A stretch of 64,000 nucleotides of DNA from positions 124,001 to 188,000 of the forward strand of contig CANLWS010000007.1 of NCBI GenBank assembly GCA_947494925.1, given 5' to 3'. The stretch comes from an uncultured Alteromonadaceae bacterium. GTDB lineage: Bacteria; Pseudomonadota; Gammaproteobacteria; Enterobacterales; Alteromonadaceae. The notes beneath the pieces were generated by a model, which was not told where the DNA came from, did no database searches, and saw only the letters and a program-made list of their open reading frames with translations. The position numbers and the translations under genes are program-made. Positions 9,054 to 18,486 of the stretch are shown piece after piece. Every line of letters begins with the position of its first letter. Positions within the stretch are counted from its first letter, which is position 1.

Positions 9054-10949
9054 ATGTGTGGAATTGCAGGAATTTTTCACCTGACAAATGAGCAACAAGT
9101 CTCTCCGGAGCTAATTGCTCAGATGAATGACCAACAGCATCACCGAGGTCCAGATGCTGGTGACTACTATTTTGATCCTGGTGTTGCACTTGCACACCGC
9201 CGATTATCGATTATCGATCTTGAGGGCAGCCCTCAGCCTATGCAAAGTGCAGATGGTAGTGCCGTAGTGGTCTTTAATGGCGAAATTTATAATTTCAAAG
9301 AGTTACACGCTGAGTTATCCGATAAGGGCTATAAATTTAATACAGACGGTGACACAGAAACAATTTTAAATGCCTGGCTGGAGTGGGGCACTGAGTGTGT
9401 ACACAAGTTGCGTGGCATGTTCGCCTTTGCTATTTGGGATAAGAAAAAGCAATGTATGTTTGTTGCCCGTGACAGGTTAGGGATCAAACCATTTTTCTAT
9501 TCACTGCTACCAAGTGGTGAGTTTCTGTTCGGTTCAGAGCTAAAGGTTTTAAAACAGCATCCAGATTTTGATAAGTCATTGCGAAATACAGCCGTGGAAG
9601 ACTACTTTACTTTCGGGTACATTCCGGAGCCTCATACGATTTACCAGAATGCACATAAATTGTCTCCGGGTGAATATATGTTGCTGGAAAAAGGCACTTC
9701 ACGCCTCCCTGAACCAGTTACCTATTGGGATGTGCCGACAAAGATTGAACCACAGCTTACCGATGAAGAACTCGATGAAGAACTGATTGAACGACTTAAA
9801 GAAGCGGTGAAAATAAGAATGGTAGCAGACGTACCTCTCGGGGCGTTTCTGTCCGGCGGGGTCGACTCCAGTGCAATTGTGGCGTTGATGTCGCAATTGC
9901 AGGATGATCCAGTGAACACCTGCGCTATCGGCTTTGATGTCAAAGCTTTTAACGAAACAGAATATGCTCAGGAAGTGGCTGATCAGTATAAGACTAACCA
10001 CAGAATGGAAGTTGTTGATCAAGAGGATTTTGATCTGGTCGATCATCTGGCTCACTTATACGATGAACCCTATGCTGACAGTTCGGCTATGCCAACCTAC
10101 AGAGTCTGCGAATTAGCACGAAAACATGTGACTGTCGCCCTATCTGGTGATGGTGGTGATGAGTTGTTTGCTGGTTATCGTCGTTACAATTTACACATGC
10201 ATGAAGAAAAAATTCGCAGCATTCTTCCTCTAGGTGTTCGGAAAGCGATATTCGGGCCTTTGGGTAAGCTTTACCCAAAGATGGATTGGGCGCCGAAATT
10301 CCTCCGTGCTAAAACCACCTTTCAATCGATGGCATTGGATACCGTTCAAGGTTATTACAATTCAATGTCTCTGCTGCGTGAAGATGAGCGGCGCAAACTT
10401 TTCTCGGACGAATACAATGAAAGCTTGAAGGGCTACACTTCCTTCGAAGTATTTAAAAAATACGGTGATAAGGTAAAGCATCTTGATCCTTTGAAGATCA
10501 CCCAATATATCGACATGAAAACCTATCTGGTGGGCGATATTCTTACTAAGGTTGACAGGGCGTCTATGGCCCACTCTCTGGAAGTACGTGTACCTCTGCT
10601 TGACCACAAGTTTGTTGAATGGGCCTTTAGGACCAAGTCTGAAAGTAACCTGAAGAACAGAGTGGGAAAAGCTTCTTTTAAAAGTACGTTGGAACCTCAC
10701 CTGTCTCAAGATATTTTGTATCGTCAAAAAATGGGTTTTGCTGTTCCCCTCGTTGACTGGTTCAGAGGACCGCTTAAAGATCGATTGTACACAGGATTGC
10801 TTTCTGAGCAGATGCGTGATTCTGGGTTCTTTAATATGAAACGTGTAAAACGCCTGATCGATGATCACGTGAGTGGGATGCGAGATAATAGCGCTTCCTT
10901 ATGGGCATTGATGATGTTCGAATCCTTCATGCGGCAACAGTTGGATTAA
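9054..10949 (+). CDS. XrtA-associated asparagine-synthase-type amidotransferase 1
   Basis: A 631-residue class II glutamine amidotransferase of the asparagine synthetase B fold, the TIGR03108 type. Cys2 (MCGIAGIFHL) is the glutaminase nucleophile after Met removal; the NGEIYNF and GDTET motifs of the glutaminase domain follow. The synthetase domain has the ATP-pyrophosphatase motif SGGVDSS near residue 267 and SGDGGDELFAGY. The likely reaction is ATP-dependent amidation of a carboxylate, perhaps a uronic acid or another polymer component, with ammonia from glutamine; the true acceptor is not known. A good ribosome site (AAGGA) precedes the ATG. Compare the glutaminase-deficient relative at 40385. 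Confidence 0.93.
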   Translation: MCGIAGIFHLTNEQQVSPELIAQMNDQQHHRGPDAGDYYFDPGVALAHRRLSIIDLEGSPQPMQSADGSAVVVFNGEIYNFKELHAELSDKGYKFNTDGDTETILNAWLEWGTECVHKLRGMFAFAIWDKKKQCMFVARDRLGIKPFFYSLLPSGEFLFGSELKVLKQHPDFDKSLRNTAVEDYFTFGYIPEPHTIYQNAHKLSPGEYMLLEKGTSRLPEPVTYWDVPTKIEPQLTDEELDEELIERLKEAVKIRMVADVPLGAFLSGGVDSSAIVALMSQLQDDPVNTCAIGFDVKAFNETEYAQEVADQYKTNHRMEVVDQEDFDLVDHLAHLYDEPYADSSAMPTYRVCELARKHVTVALSGDGGDELFAGYRRYNLHMHEEKIRSILPLGVRKAIFGPLGKLYPKMDWAPKFLRAKTTFQSMALDTVQGYYNSMSLLREDERRKLFSDEYNESLKGYTSFEVFKKYGDKVKHLDPLKITQYIDMKTYLVGDILTKVDRASMAHSLEVRVPLLDHKFVEWAFRTKSESNLKNRVGKASFKSTLEPHLSQDILYRQKMGFAVPLVDWFRGPLKDRLYTGLLSEQMRDSGFFNMKRVKRLIDDHVSGMRDNSASLWALMMFESFMRQQLD

Positions 10950-10956
10950 CCCACTG

Positions 10957-12177
10957 ATGAAAATACTACATGTATTCGACCATTCAATCCCGTTACACAG
11001 TGGTTATACTTTCCGCAGTCGCTCAATTCTCCTTCAACAAAGAGCATTGGGCTGGGAAACCTGCCACGTAACCAGCCCTAAGCACGGTCATTTTGAAGAC
11101 GATATTGAAACGATTGATGGATTGACGTTTTATCGCACCAAAGTGCCTACAGGTCTGGCTACAAAGTTACCGGGGTTTAATCAACTGGCGCTGGTTAATC
11201 CGCTAAAACGGCGAATTATACAAGCCATTGAAATAGAAAAACCGGATGTAATTCATGCCCATTCACCTGCTTTGAATGGACTGGCTGCACTTAAAGCGTC
11301 ACGGGCTACAGGCATTCCTGTAGTTTACGAAATCCGCGCTTTTTGGGAAGATGCTGCTGTTGACCACGGTACCTGTAAAGAAGGTGATATTCGATACAGA
11401 TTGACACGGAAGATGGAGTCATATGTTGTTGAAAAAGCCGATGCGGTTACCACAATATGTGAAGGTCTAAAAGGAGATTTGTTAGACAGAGGTGTCGACA
11501 AAAATAAAATTACTACTATTCCAAATGCGGTAAATGTTGAACAGTTCGACATGATCACAAATCGGGATACCGAGCTGCAGAGAAAATTTGCTCTGGAAGG
11601 TAAGTCTGTGATCGGTTTTCTAGGTTCCTTTTATGGCTATGAAGGCATTGATCTTATTATTGAGGCCATGCCTGAAATGCTTGCCAAACAACCTAACCTG
11701 GTGTTTCTCTTAGTGGGAGGTGGACCACAGGAAGCCAATATTAAGGCACAAGTAAGCCGACTAGGTCTGCAAGATAGCGTCATTATGCCAGGCAGAGTCC
11801 CGCATTCTGAAGTGGCGAAATATTACAGTTTGGTGGATTTATTGGTTTATCCGCGCAAATCTATGCGATTAACCGATCTTGTTACGCCGCTAAAACCACT
11901 AGAAGCGATGGCCCAAGGAAAGCTGGTACTGGCATCGGATGTGGGTGGGCATAAAGAACTTATTGAAGATGGGAAGACAGGTTGGTTGTTCAAGGCCGGT
12001 GATCTGGAAAGTCTGGCAAGCAATACTGTATCGATTCTAAACAGTGCACATAAATGGCCTGATGTTATCAATGAAGGACGGGCTTTCGTCGAAACAGTGC
12101 GCAACTGGAAAAACAGTGTCGGCCGATACAAAGAAGTTTATCCGGCGTTGATCAACACTAAGAGCAGCAAGCCGTGA
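10957..12177 (+). CDS. XrtA-associated glycosyltransferase, TIGR04063/Daro_2409-like (GT4)
   Basis: A 406-residue GT4 enzyme. The N-terminus ILHVFDHSIPLHSGYTFRSR and the following ALGWETCHVTSPKHG are typical of the exosortase-A glycosyltransferase family I know as Daro_2409-like. The donor domain has GFLGSFYGYEGIDLIIEA and the VTPLKPLEAMAQGK segment. It starts 8 bases after the amidotransferase and its TGA overlaps the next GTG by four bases (GTGA). Likely cytoplasmic-face repeat-unit assembly; sugar unknown. Confidence 0.9.
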   Translation: MKILHVFDHSIPLHSGYTFRSRSILLQQRALGWETCHVTSPKHGHFEDDIETIDGLTFYRTKVPTGLATKLPGFNQLALVNPLKRRIIQAIEIEKPDVIHAHSPALNGLAALKASRATGIPVVYEIRAFWEDAAVDHGTCKEGDIRYRLTRKMESYVVEKADAVTTICEGLKGDLLDRGVDKNKITTIPNAVNVEQFDMITNRDTELQRKFALEGKSVIGFLGSFYGYEGIDLIIEAMPEMLAKQPNLVFLLVGGGPQEANIKAQVSRLGLQDSVIMPGRVPHSEVAKYYSLVDLLVYPRKSMRLTDLVTPLKPLEAMAQGKLVLASDVGGHKELIEDGKTGWLFKAGDLESLASNTVSILNSAHKWPDVINEGRAFVETVRNWKNSVGRYKEVYPALINTKSSKP

Positions 12178-13334
12178 AACTGTTGACCATTTCGACACTT
12201 TATCCTAACAGTGTGGATCCTAAACACGGGATATTTGTGCAGACGCGTTTACGTCACTTAGTAGCCAGACACCAGGATATTGACGCCAAAGTCATAGCGC
12301 CAATTCCTTGGTTCCCATTTGCTTCTGAACGATTTGGAGCCTACGCAAAATATGCGAAAGCTGCCAGGCGTGAGAACCTAAATGGTGTGGACGTATTGCA
12401 TCCTCGTTATTTAGTGATACCCAAAATAGGCATGTTGTTTACGCCGTTTTTCTTGTTTCTGGCGATTTTATTCAGTGCCAGGAAATTGCGTAAAGAAGGG
12501 TTTGATTTTGATTTGGTGGACGGACATTATTTTTATCCTGATGGCGTTTCAATAGCCGCGGCCTGTAAAATCCTTGGTAAACCTTTTACTGTAACGTCCC
12601 GTGGCACAGACTTGAATCTCATTCCTCAATTCCGACTTCCTCGTAAAATGATTCAATGGACAATCAACCAATGTGACCATGCAATGGCTGTCTGTGAGGC
12701 ATTGAGAACGGAAATTATCAAATTGGGCGCGCCAAAAGAAAAGGCTACTACGCTTCGAAATGGTGTTGATTTACAGCTATTTCAGCCTATCGAACGAAAA
12801 CAACGAACGAGCGCAGATAAAAAAATACTCAGTGTTGGTCATCTGGTGGAACGTAAAGGGCATCATCTCGTGATTGAAGCGGTTGCAAAGATGCAAGGTG
12901 TGAGTCTTGATGTTATCGGTGCGGGAGAAGAGCAACACAATCTAAATGCCTTGGTTGAGCGACTCGGCTGCCAGAACAAAGTCCGCTTTTTAGGCGCAAT
13001 GGGACAAACTGAACTGGCTACACATTATGGCTCTGCTGATTTGCTTGTGTTGGCTTCTGATCGCGAAGGTTGGGCGAATGTATTGCTTGAAGCCATGGCC
13101 TGTGGCACCCCGGTTGTGGCGACTAATATCTGGGGAACACCAGAAGTTGTAGACGAAAATGTTGCTGGTGTATTGGTAGAACGCAGTGCAATAGAGATTA
13201 GAAAAGGGATCGAAAAAGCGCTGGAGCGAAACTTCAATCGAATTGAAGTTCGCAACTATGCTGAAAAATTTACCTGGGACGCAACATCAGACGGCCAATA
13301 CTCAATTTTTAACCGTTTGATGCAGGAGGCATAA
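12174..13334 (+). CDS. glycosyltransferase family 4 (TuaC-like)
   Basis: A 386-residue GT-B enzyme. The N-terminus ISTLYPNSVDPKHGIFVQTR resembles the TuaC-type subgroup, and the donor-site features SVGHLVERKGHHLVIEA and ASDREGWANVLLEAMACG are clear. The GTG start is fixed by the GTGA overlap with the previous stop. AGGAGG near its end serves the next gene. It would add another sugar to the repeat unit. Confidence 0.88.
   Translation: MKLLTISTLYPNSVDPKHGIFVQTRLRHLVARHQDIDAKVIAPIPWFPFASERFGAYAKYAKAARRENLNGVDVLHPRYLVIPKIGMLFTPFFLFLAILFSARKLRKEGFDFDLVDGHYFYPDGVSIAAACKILGKPFTVTSRGTDLNLIPQFRLPRKMIQWTINQCDHAMAVCEALRTEIIKLGAPKEKATTLRNGVDLQLFQPIERKQRTSADKKILSVGHLVERKGHHLVIEAVAKMQGVSLDVIGAGEEQHNLNALVERLGCQNKVRFLGAMGQTELATHYGSADLLVLASDREGWANVLLEAMACGTPVVATNIWGTPEVVDENVAGVLVERSAIEIRKGIEKALERNFNRIEVRNYAEKFTWDATSDGQYSIFNRLMQEA
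13324..13329 (+). promoter_or_regulatory. Shine-Dalgarno fixing the TTG start at 13336
   Basis: AGGAGG stands 6 bases before TTG 13336, inside the last codons of the preceding glycosyltransferase. This ideal spacing supports TTG as the true start of the O-antigen ligase-like gene. Confidence 0.75.
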
Positions 13335-13335
13335 T

Positions 13336-14667
13336 TTGTCATTACGTGACCTGACATTATTAATCGTTTTCTTCGGCATAATTCCCTTTGTTTTTAAAAG
13401 GCCATTTATTGGTGCGTTGTTAATGGCGTCAGTTGGCTTCTTGAACCCCCAGACAATGACTTGGGGGATTGCCAGAACAATTCCTTTCGCCGCAATCGGA
13501 GTGTTGGTTACGGCTCTGGCTATGCTTTCCAAACCCAAGGAAGTGGAATTCAAGTTTAACGCCACATTTGGTTGGATTTTGGCTTTTTTGTTCTGGGGAC
13601 TGGTTTGTACGATAAATGCGATTCATCCCATTTATGCACAAGATGAGTTGATTCGATTTACTAAAATCATAGTGGTTATCGTAATGACTATGTTTTTAAT
13701 CAATGACAGGGAAAAGCTTTTTGCGCTGATTTGGGCGATCGCATTATCCCTTGGATTCTGGGGCATTAAAGGTGGGATTTTCTCACTACTTACCTTTGGC
13801 TCGTATCGGATATGGGGACCTTCCCGCACCTTTATCGGCGGGAACAATGAAATTGGACTGGCCTTATTGGTCAACCTGCCGCTTCTGTATTTTCTTTGGG
13901 TTCATACGCAAAATAAATGGCTGAAACGAGGCTTGGCTGCCTCAATGTTTTTCTGTTTATGTGCAGTTGTTTTTACCTATTCACGTGGTGCATTCCTAGG
14001 ACTCATTGCCACTTCAGGGTTCCTATGGTTAAAGAGCGATAAAAAACTTCCGCTTGCCATATTGGGTATAGTGTTGATTATTGCAGCAATTCCATTTATC
14101 CCACAAGAATTGTATGACCGTCTGGAAACCATCAAAACCTATAAACAAGACCGGTCTGCTATGGGAAGGATAAATGCCTGGACCACAGCGATTAATATCG
14201 CCAATGATAGGGTGACTGCTGGTGGATATCGCCATTGGAGTAAAGCTTCTTTCGCAGTTTATGCACCCGATCCAGAGCATGTGGCGGACGCGCATAGTAT
14301 TTATTTTGAGGTTATCGGCGAATTAGGATGGATTGGATTCTTTATGTTCTTTATGATCCATTTCCTGAATTGGCGAACGGCGACAAAAATTATTCATATG
14401 TGCCGTGGAGACCCAAATAAAAAATGGGCTTCCGATTTGGCCAAAATGATTCAGGTGTCCTTTATTGCTTATTATTCTGGGGGAGCTTTCCTCGGATTAG
14501 CCTATTGGGATATGCCTTATTATTTGATGGCATTAACACTATTTACTTTTCTGCTACTAAAGCAAGGTAAAGCGGATTTTAACGTTGATGGTGGTCCAAT
14601 TGAAGAAGTTAAGCCGACGCAGACAAAGACGGTTTATTCCGATACGGGAATGCCAATTAAACAATAA
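13336..14667 (+). CDS. putative O-glycosylation ligase / Wzy-like polymerase, XrtA-associated
   Basis: A 443-residue polytopic membrane protein with about ten hydrophobic segments. The opening (LRDLTLLIVFFGIIPFVFKR, then SVGFLNPQTMTWG) matches the TIGR03097 family of XrtA loci. The Wzy_C/WaaL-like region contains FTYSRGAFLGL and the large periplasmic loop, followed by DAHSIYFEVIGELG. Such proteins polymerise lipid-linked repeat units or ligate glycan to an acceptor on the periplasmic side; which applies here is not settled. The start is TTG, supported by AGGAGG six bases upstream. The hydrophilic tail after residue 410 is probably cytoplasmic. Confidence 0.88.
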   Translation: MSLRDLTLLIVFFGIIPFVFKRPFIGALLMASVGFLNPQTMTWGIARTIPFAAIGVLVTALAMLSKPKEVEFKFNATFGWILAFLFWGLVCTINAIHPIYAQDELIRFTKIIVVIVMTMFLINDREKLFALIWAIALSLGFWGIKGGIFSLLTFGSYRIWGPSRTFIGGNNEIGLALLVNLPLLYFLWVHTQNKWLKRGLAASMFFCLCAVVFTYSRGAFLGLIATSGFLWLKSDKKLPLAILGIVLIIAAIPFIPQELYDRLETIKTYKQDRSAMGRINAWTTAINIANDRVTAGGYRHWSKASFAVYAPDPEHVADAHSIYFEVIGELGWIGFFMFFMIHFLNWRTATKIIHMCRGDPNKKWASDLAKMIQVSFIAYYSGGAFLGLAYWDMPYYLMALTLFTFLLLKQGKADFNVDGGPIEEVKPTQTKTVYSDTGMPIKQ

Positions 14668-14748
14668 AAACAAGTTTTAACCTTTATAATCGAGTGTTGA
14701 AACCTTCTCTCAATAAGAAACATTTGGGAAATTAAAAGGACGAGCTAA

Positions 14749-16431
14749 GTGGATAATCAAGCTACGTTTGCTACAACGAATACTGAGGTGCGACTGAGTG
14801 CCTCCGATTACGGATGGATGGCATTGGTCGCGGTGCTATGCGTTTTACTTCGAGTGTTTTTTGCTCAGGGTTTCGTTGGCTCTGATGACAGTGCCATTAT
14901 TGATCCTGCGATTAGGGTATTGGAGCAAGGTTTCTATATGCCTTCCTCACACTATGACGCCAGATTAGGTCTGGTGTTACCGCTTAGCTTAGCGTTTTCA
15001 GTTTTTGGGGTTGGTTTGGTTCAGGCAACCTTGATTTCATTGTTTTACTCTGCTGGCATCAGTGTGATCGTCTACTTAATTTGCAGGCGGATTCAGGTGT
15101 CTCAGCTTTATTCTGCAGTTGCAGCGTTAACCACAGTGCTCATGCCACTTGGGGTATTATTTGGTTCCAGTAATTACCCCGAAATACCCTTTGCATTTTA
15201 TTCGGCCTTGTCATTATTGTTTGTTGTTTTAGTACTTCAAAATGACAAACCAGCTGCTGCAAAATGGTTGTTCCTAGGTATATTTTTGGCCTTGTTCATG
15301 GCTTATATGATCAAAATTGAGGCAGTATTTGTTTCTATTGCGTATGCCATGTGCTTCATACTTCTGAGACAATTCAAACTAGCCATCATATTAGGCGCAT
15401 TTACGCTGGGATTTTTCATTCTCGAGGACATCATTGTATATTCCTATGATGGTTTCAGTCTGTTTAACCGCCTGGATATGGTGACCGGGTCCTCAGTAAA
15501 AATGTCGGTAAATGCCGCATTTAGTCACACACAACCCTGGATTTTCGCTAAATCCATGTTTGTCACATTCTATAATTTCGGGTTGCATTTCTACTTTGTT
15601 CTGGCTGCACTTGTCTGGGCTGCTATTAACTGGAAAAAGCTATCGCCAGCTGTGCTGATATCTATATTTTCATTTGTGATTTTCTTCTTTTGGCTGCAGT
15701 TTGGTATGACACCAAAAAATCTGATTCACTTTCTGACGACTGGTGAGTTGAGAAATAAGTCACAACTCCCTCGTTATCTATTTATGCTCGTGCCTTTTAC
15801 CGCGGTTCTGGTAGGGTTCTGGTTAGACAAAATCAGGTTTGTCTCTGAGAAAGTGAAATTATTACTTCCAATTGCTTTGATTGGTTCAATGTTTGTATTT
15901 ATTCCAATGAACGAAATCAGCTATGAGCACATCAAGGCTTACCAACAAGCCCCTGCAAAACTGAAGGAATTGGGAGTTAAAACCATTTATGCTGATCGAG
16001 CAACGGAGTCTTATTTCAGCAGCATCAAAGAAATGGGTGAAATTGATGGATTGGATATAAAACCTTTGGTTATACACGACATTCATACGGGCACTACCAG
16101 CCGGAATCCTGAATTTGAAAGCAAAGGCGGTTATGTCTTAATTAACAAAAACCGTTATCTTTATCACAATCGCAGATACAAGGTTAAATACCCTGAACTG
16201 CAAAGCCTGAAAGATAATGGAGAGCAAAACGTGATTGTCAGCAACCCCTCTTCCGGATTGAGCTACTCTATACTGGAACTAATTTCCTGGGGAGTGAAAC
16301 TTGTCCTGGGAACTGAAAATGGGTTGTCTCAAAAAGTATTAGGGACCGTAAACGAATCTCTCGATAGCGAGGATTTGGTACTGTATTACGTCAAACCAGA
16401 AAATGTTGTTAACCTGGAATACATGCAATGA
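14749..16431 (+). CDS. polytopic GT-C-type glycosyltransferase (ArnT/PMT-like)
   Basis: A 560-residue membrane protein with about ten hydrophobic segments in the first 380 residues and a soluble C-terminal part, the layout of GT39/GT83-like enzymes that use polyprenyl-phosphate sugars on the periplasmic side. The first loop holds an acidic GSDDSAIIDPAIR motif where such enzymes keep catalytic Asp/Glu. It starts at GTG 14749 with AAAGGA upstream. The 81-base gap before it holds a TATAAT at 14685-14690 but no good -35, so an internal promoter is only possible. The stop overlaps the next ATG (ATGA), pairing it with the DPM1-like enzyme that could make its lipid-linked sugar donor. Confidence 0.78.
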   Translation: MDNQATFATTNTEVRLSASDYGWMALVAVLCVLLRVFFAQGFVGSDDSAIIDPAIRVLEQGFYMPSSHYDARLGLVLPLSLAFSVFGVGLVQATLISLFYSAGISVIVYLICRRIQVSQLYSAVAALTTVLMPLGVLFGSSNYPEIPFAFYSALSLLFVVLVLQNDKPAAAKWLFLGIFLALFMAYMIKIEAVFVSIAYAMCFILLRQFKLAIILGAFTLGFFILEDIIVYSYDGFSLFNRLDMVTGSSVKMSVNAAFSHTQPWIFAKSMFVTFYNFGLHFYFVLAALVWAAINWKKLSPAVLISIFSFVIFFFWLQFGMTPKNLIHFLTTGELRNKSQLPRYLFMLVPFTAVLVGFWLDKIRFVSEKVKLLLPIALIGSMFVFIPMNEISYEHIKAYQQAPAKLKELGVKTIYADRATESYFSSIKEMGEIDGLDIKPLVIHDIHTGTTSRNPEFESKGGYVLINKNRYLYHNRRYKVKYPELQSLKDNGEQNVIVSNPSSGLSYSILELISWGVKLVLGTENGLSQKVLGTVNESLDSEDLVLYYVKPENVVNLEYMQ

Positions 16432-17387
16432 AACTGATCGTACAAATACCTTGTTATAACGAAGAGCATACACTGCCAGCCACCTTCAATGATATTCCTA
16501 AAGAGATTGAGGGTGTGGACACTGTAGAGATTATGATCATCGATGACGGTTCGACTGACAAAACTATTGAAGTCGCTGAGAAGTTGGGCGTTGATCATAT
16601 TGTCGTGAATAAGAACAATCGAGGATTGGCCAGAACCTTCCGTAAAGGCATGGATGAATGCTTAAAACGAGGTGCTGACATTATTGTCAATACAGACGGA
16701 GACAATCAATATGCAGGCTGGGACATACCCAAGTTGATTCAACCTATTCTGGATGGCAAAGCAGATGTTGTTGTAGGAGACCGTAAAACCAGTCAGATAG
16801 CCCATTTCTCGCCTGTTAAGAAGTTTTTGCAGCGCTTAGGCAGTTTTGTTGTGAGGCAATTGTCGGGTGTGAGCGTTCCAGACGCAGTTAGCGGGTTTAG
16901 AGCATACAGCCGTGAGGCGTCACTGCAAATGAATATTGTTTCTCCCTTCAGTTACACGATTGAAGCGTTAATTCAGGCAGGTAAAAAACACATGGCGGTG
17001 GCCTCTGTTCCTGTTGAAACAAATGACAAAACCCGTGAATCAAGGCTGTTCACAAGCATCCCTAAATTTATTGAGCGACAACTGACGACTATTGTCAGAA
17101 TGTACGCAATGTATCAGCCATTAAGGGTCTTTTTCTTTATTGGCCTGGTTTTGTCAGTTGCGGGCGCCATCCCGATCTTACGTTTTTTATATTTCTACTT
17201 TACTGGCGATGGAAGCGGACACATTCAATCGCTGATACTAGGCGGTACACTGACAATACTAGGTTTCATATCATTTTTGATTGCCCTGGTTGCCGATCTC
17301 ATCAATTTCAATCGGTTATTGATTGAACAAACCTTGGAAAAAGTCCGTCGCATCGAATTGTCACAATTGGACGATAAGAAAGATTGA
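16428..17387 (+). CDS. GT2 polyprenyl-phosphate sugar synthase (DPM1/ArnC-like)
   Basis: A 319-residue GT-A enzyme. QIPCYNEEHTLPAT at the N-terminus, IIDDGSTDKT near 40, NTDGDNQYAG (DxD-type) near 90, and VPDAVSGFRAYSRE near 150 match dolichyl/undecaprenyl-phosphate mannosyl- or glucosyltransferases. Two C-terminal membrane segments (about 225-248 and 262-290) anchor it. It probably makes undecaprenyl-phosphate-sugar for a periplasmic transferase, the best candidate being the GT-C protein with which it overlaps by 4 bases. Confidence 0.87.
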   Translation: MKLIVQIPCYNEEHTLPATFNDIPKEIEGVDTVEIMIIDDGSTDKTIEVAEKLGVDHIVVNKNNRGLARTFRKGMDECLKRGADIIVNTDGDNQYAGWDIPKLIQPILDGKADVVVGDRKTSQIAHFSPVKKFLQRLGSFVVRQLSGVSVPDAVSGFRAYSREASLQMNIVSPFSYTIEALIQAGKKHMAVASVPVETNDKTRESRLFTSIPKFIERQLTTIVRMYAMYQPLRVFFFIGLVLSVAGAIPILRFLYFYFTGDGSGHIQSLILGGTLTILGFISFLIALVADLINFNRLLIEQTLEKVRRIELSQLDDKKD

Positions 17388-17412
17388 TACTGAAGCGGGT
17401 GGCTTTTTGACA

Positions 17413-18486
17413 ATGCGTGTGCTTTTTATTACCAGGAAATGGCCGCCGGCTGTAGGTGGCATGGAAACCTATAGTCGAGATTTAACACAGGCGTTAACCA
17501 ACGCGAGTGTCGATTTGGATATCAAGGCACTACCTGGAAAAGATAATGGTGACCCCCCTGGTGCTGTCGCATTAGCGTGTTTTATCCTCAAGATGTTTTG
17601 GTTTCTCATGACTAAAGGCCGGCAGTATGACGTTATCCACGTAGGTGATTTCGTTCTGGCACCCTTAGGACTAATTGCCAAATGGGCGTGTCGACCCGCC
17701 AAAGTTTTGATAATGATCCATGGCTTAGATATTTTGTTTGGGAATCGGCGAGGTGTTGCACCTCTCATATACAGGGTTTACCAAGGGATTATAACCTGGT
17801 TGAAGCCTGCAGATCATTATGTCGCCAACAGCTCCAATACAGGTGAATTGTGTGTGCAACACAAGTTAGAGCCTGTCACTGTGATCCCCTTAGGCGTCAA
17901 CACAGACTTACCTTTAGTTGGCAGTGGAACGGCAGGTAAAAATATTTTATTTTTAGGGCGTTTGGTTACGCGCAAAGGTGCGGCATGGTTTAGTCAGAAT
18001 GTGCTGCCGAAACTAGGTCCGGATACGCGTTTTATCGTGGTGGGGAAAACCTGGGACAAAAGTGAAGAAGATATACTAAAACGTAGCGCGCAAGTGGAAA
18101 TTAAAGGCTATGTGGAAGATGCTGAATTGGCAGAGCTTAAGCGGGAGTGCTTGTTGGCCGTAATGCCTAATCAACCCAGTGAATCCGCTGTGGACGTTGA
18201 GGGTTTTGGACTTGTGGCAGCTGAGTTATCTGTGCAGGGTATACCACTTCTGGCCTCAAATATTGAAGGTTTAAAAAGCGCAGTCCTGGATCAGAAAACG
18301 GGATTTTTGCTGGATCACGCAGACGTGGATAACTGGGTCAATAATATTAAGCGAATTGAAAATTGGGACGAGAAAGAACGTCAGGCATATTGTCAGTCTT
18401 GTCGCGAAGAGGCAATACGTTATTATGCCTGGGCGAGAGTGGCGGACCAGCACATTGACATGTACAAGGAATTGTCTCAATCATGA
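17413..18486 (+). CDS. glycosyltransferase family 4
   Basis: GT4 enzyme; the start taken is ATG 17413 (357 residues), where the protein begins MRVLFITRKWPPAVGGMETY, the usual GT4 opening. The open frame reaches back to 17323, but that part overlaps the previous gene and reads as non-homologous sequence. GGTGG about 10 bases upstream is a usable ribosome site. The donor domain shows FLGRLVTRKGAAWF and SAVDVEGFGLVAAELSVQG, where the second glutamate-bearing loop has A-E-L in place of the common E-A-M. The end overlaps the next gene as ATGA. Sugar unknown. Confidence 0.87.
   Translation: MRVLFITRKWPPAVGGMETYSRDLTQALTNASVDLDIKALPGKDNGDPPGAVALACFILKMFWFLMTKGRQYDVIHVGDFVLAPLGLIAKWACRPAKVLIMIHGLDILFGNRRGVAPLIYRVYQGIITWLKPADHYVANSSNTGELCVQHKLEPVTVIPLGVNTDLPLVGSGTAGKNILFLGRLVTRKGAAWFSQNVLPKLGPDTRFIVVGKTWDKSEEDILKRSAQVEIKGYVEDAELAELKRECLLAVMPNQPSESAVDVEGFGLVAAELSVQGIPLLASNIEGLKSAVLDQKTGFLLDHADVDNWVNNIKRIENWDEKERQAYCQSCREEAIRYYAWARVADQHIDMYKELSQS

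Noticed and set aside
14685-14690. TATAAT before the GT-C gene
   Set aside because: No acceptable -35 element at 16-18 bases; not called as a promoter.
17238-17246. GGCGGTA, similar to the start of an ops/RfaH element
   Set aside because: Incomplete match and inside a glycosyltransferase gene, not in an operon leader.
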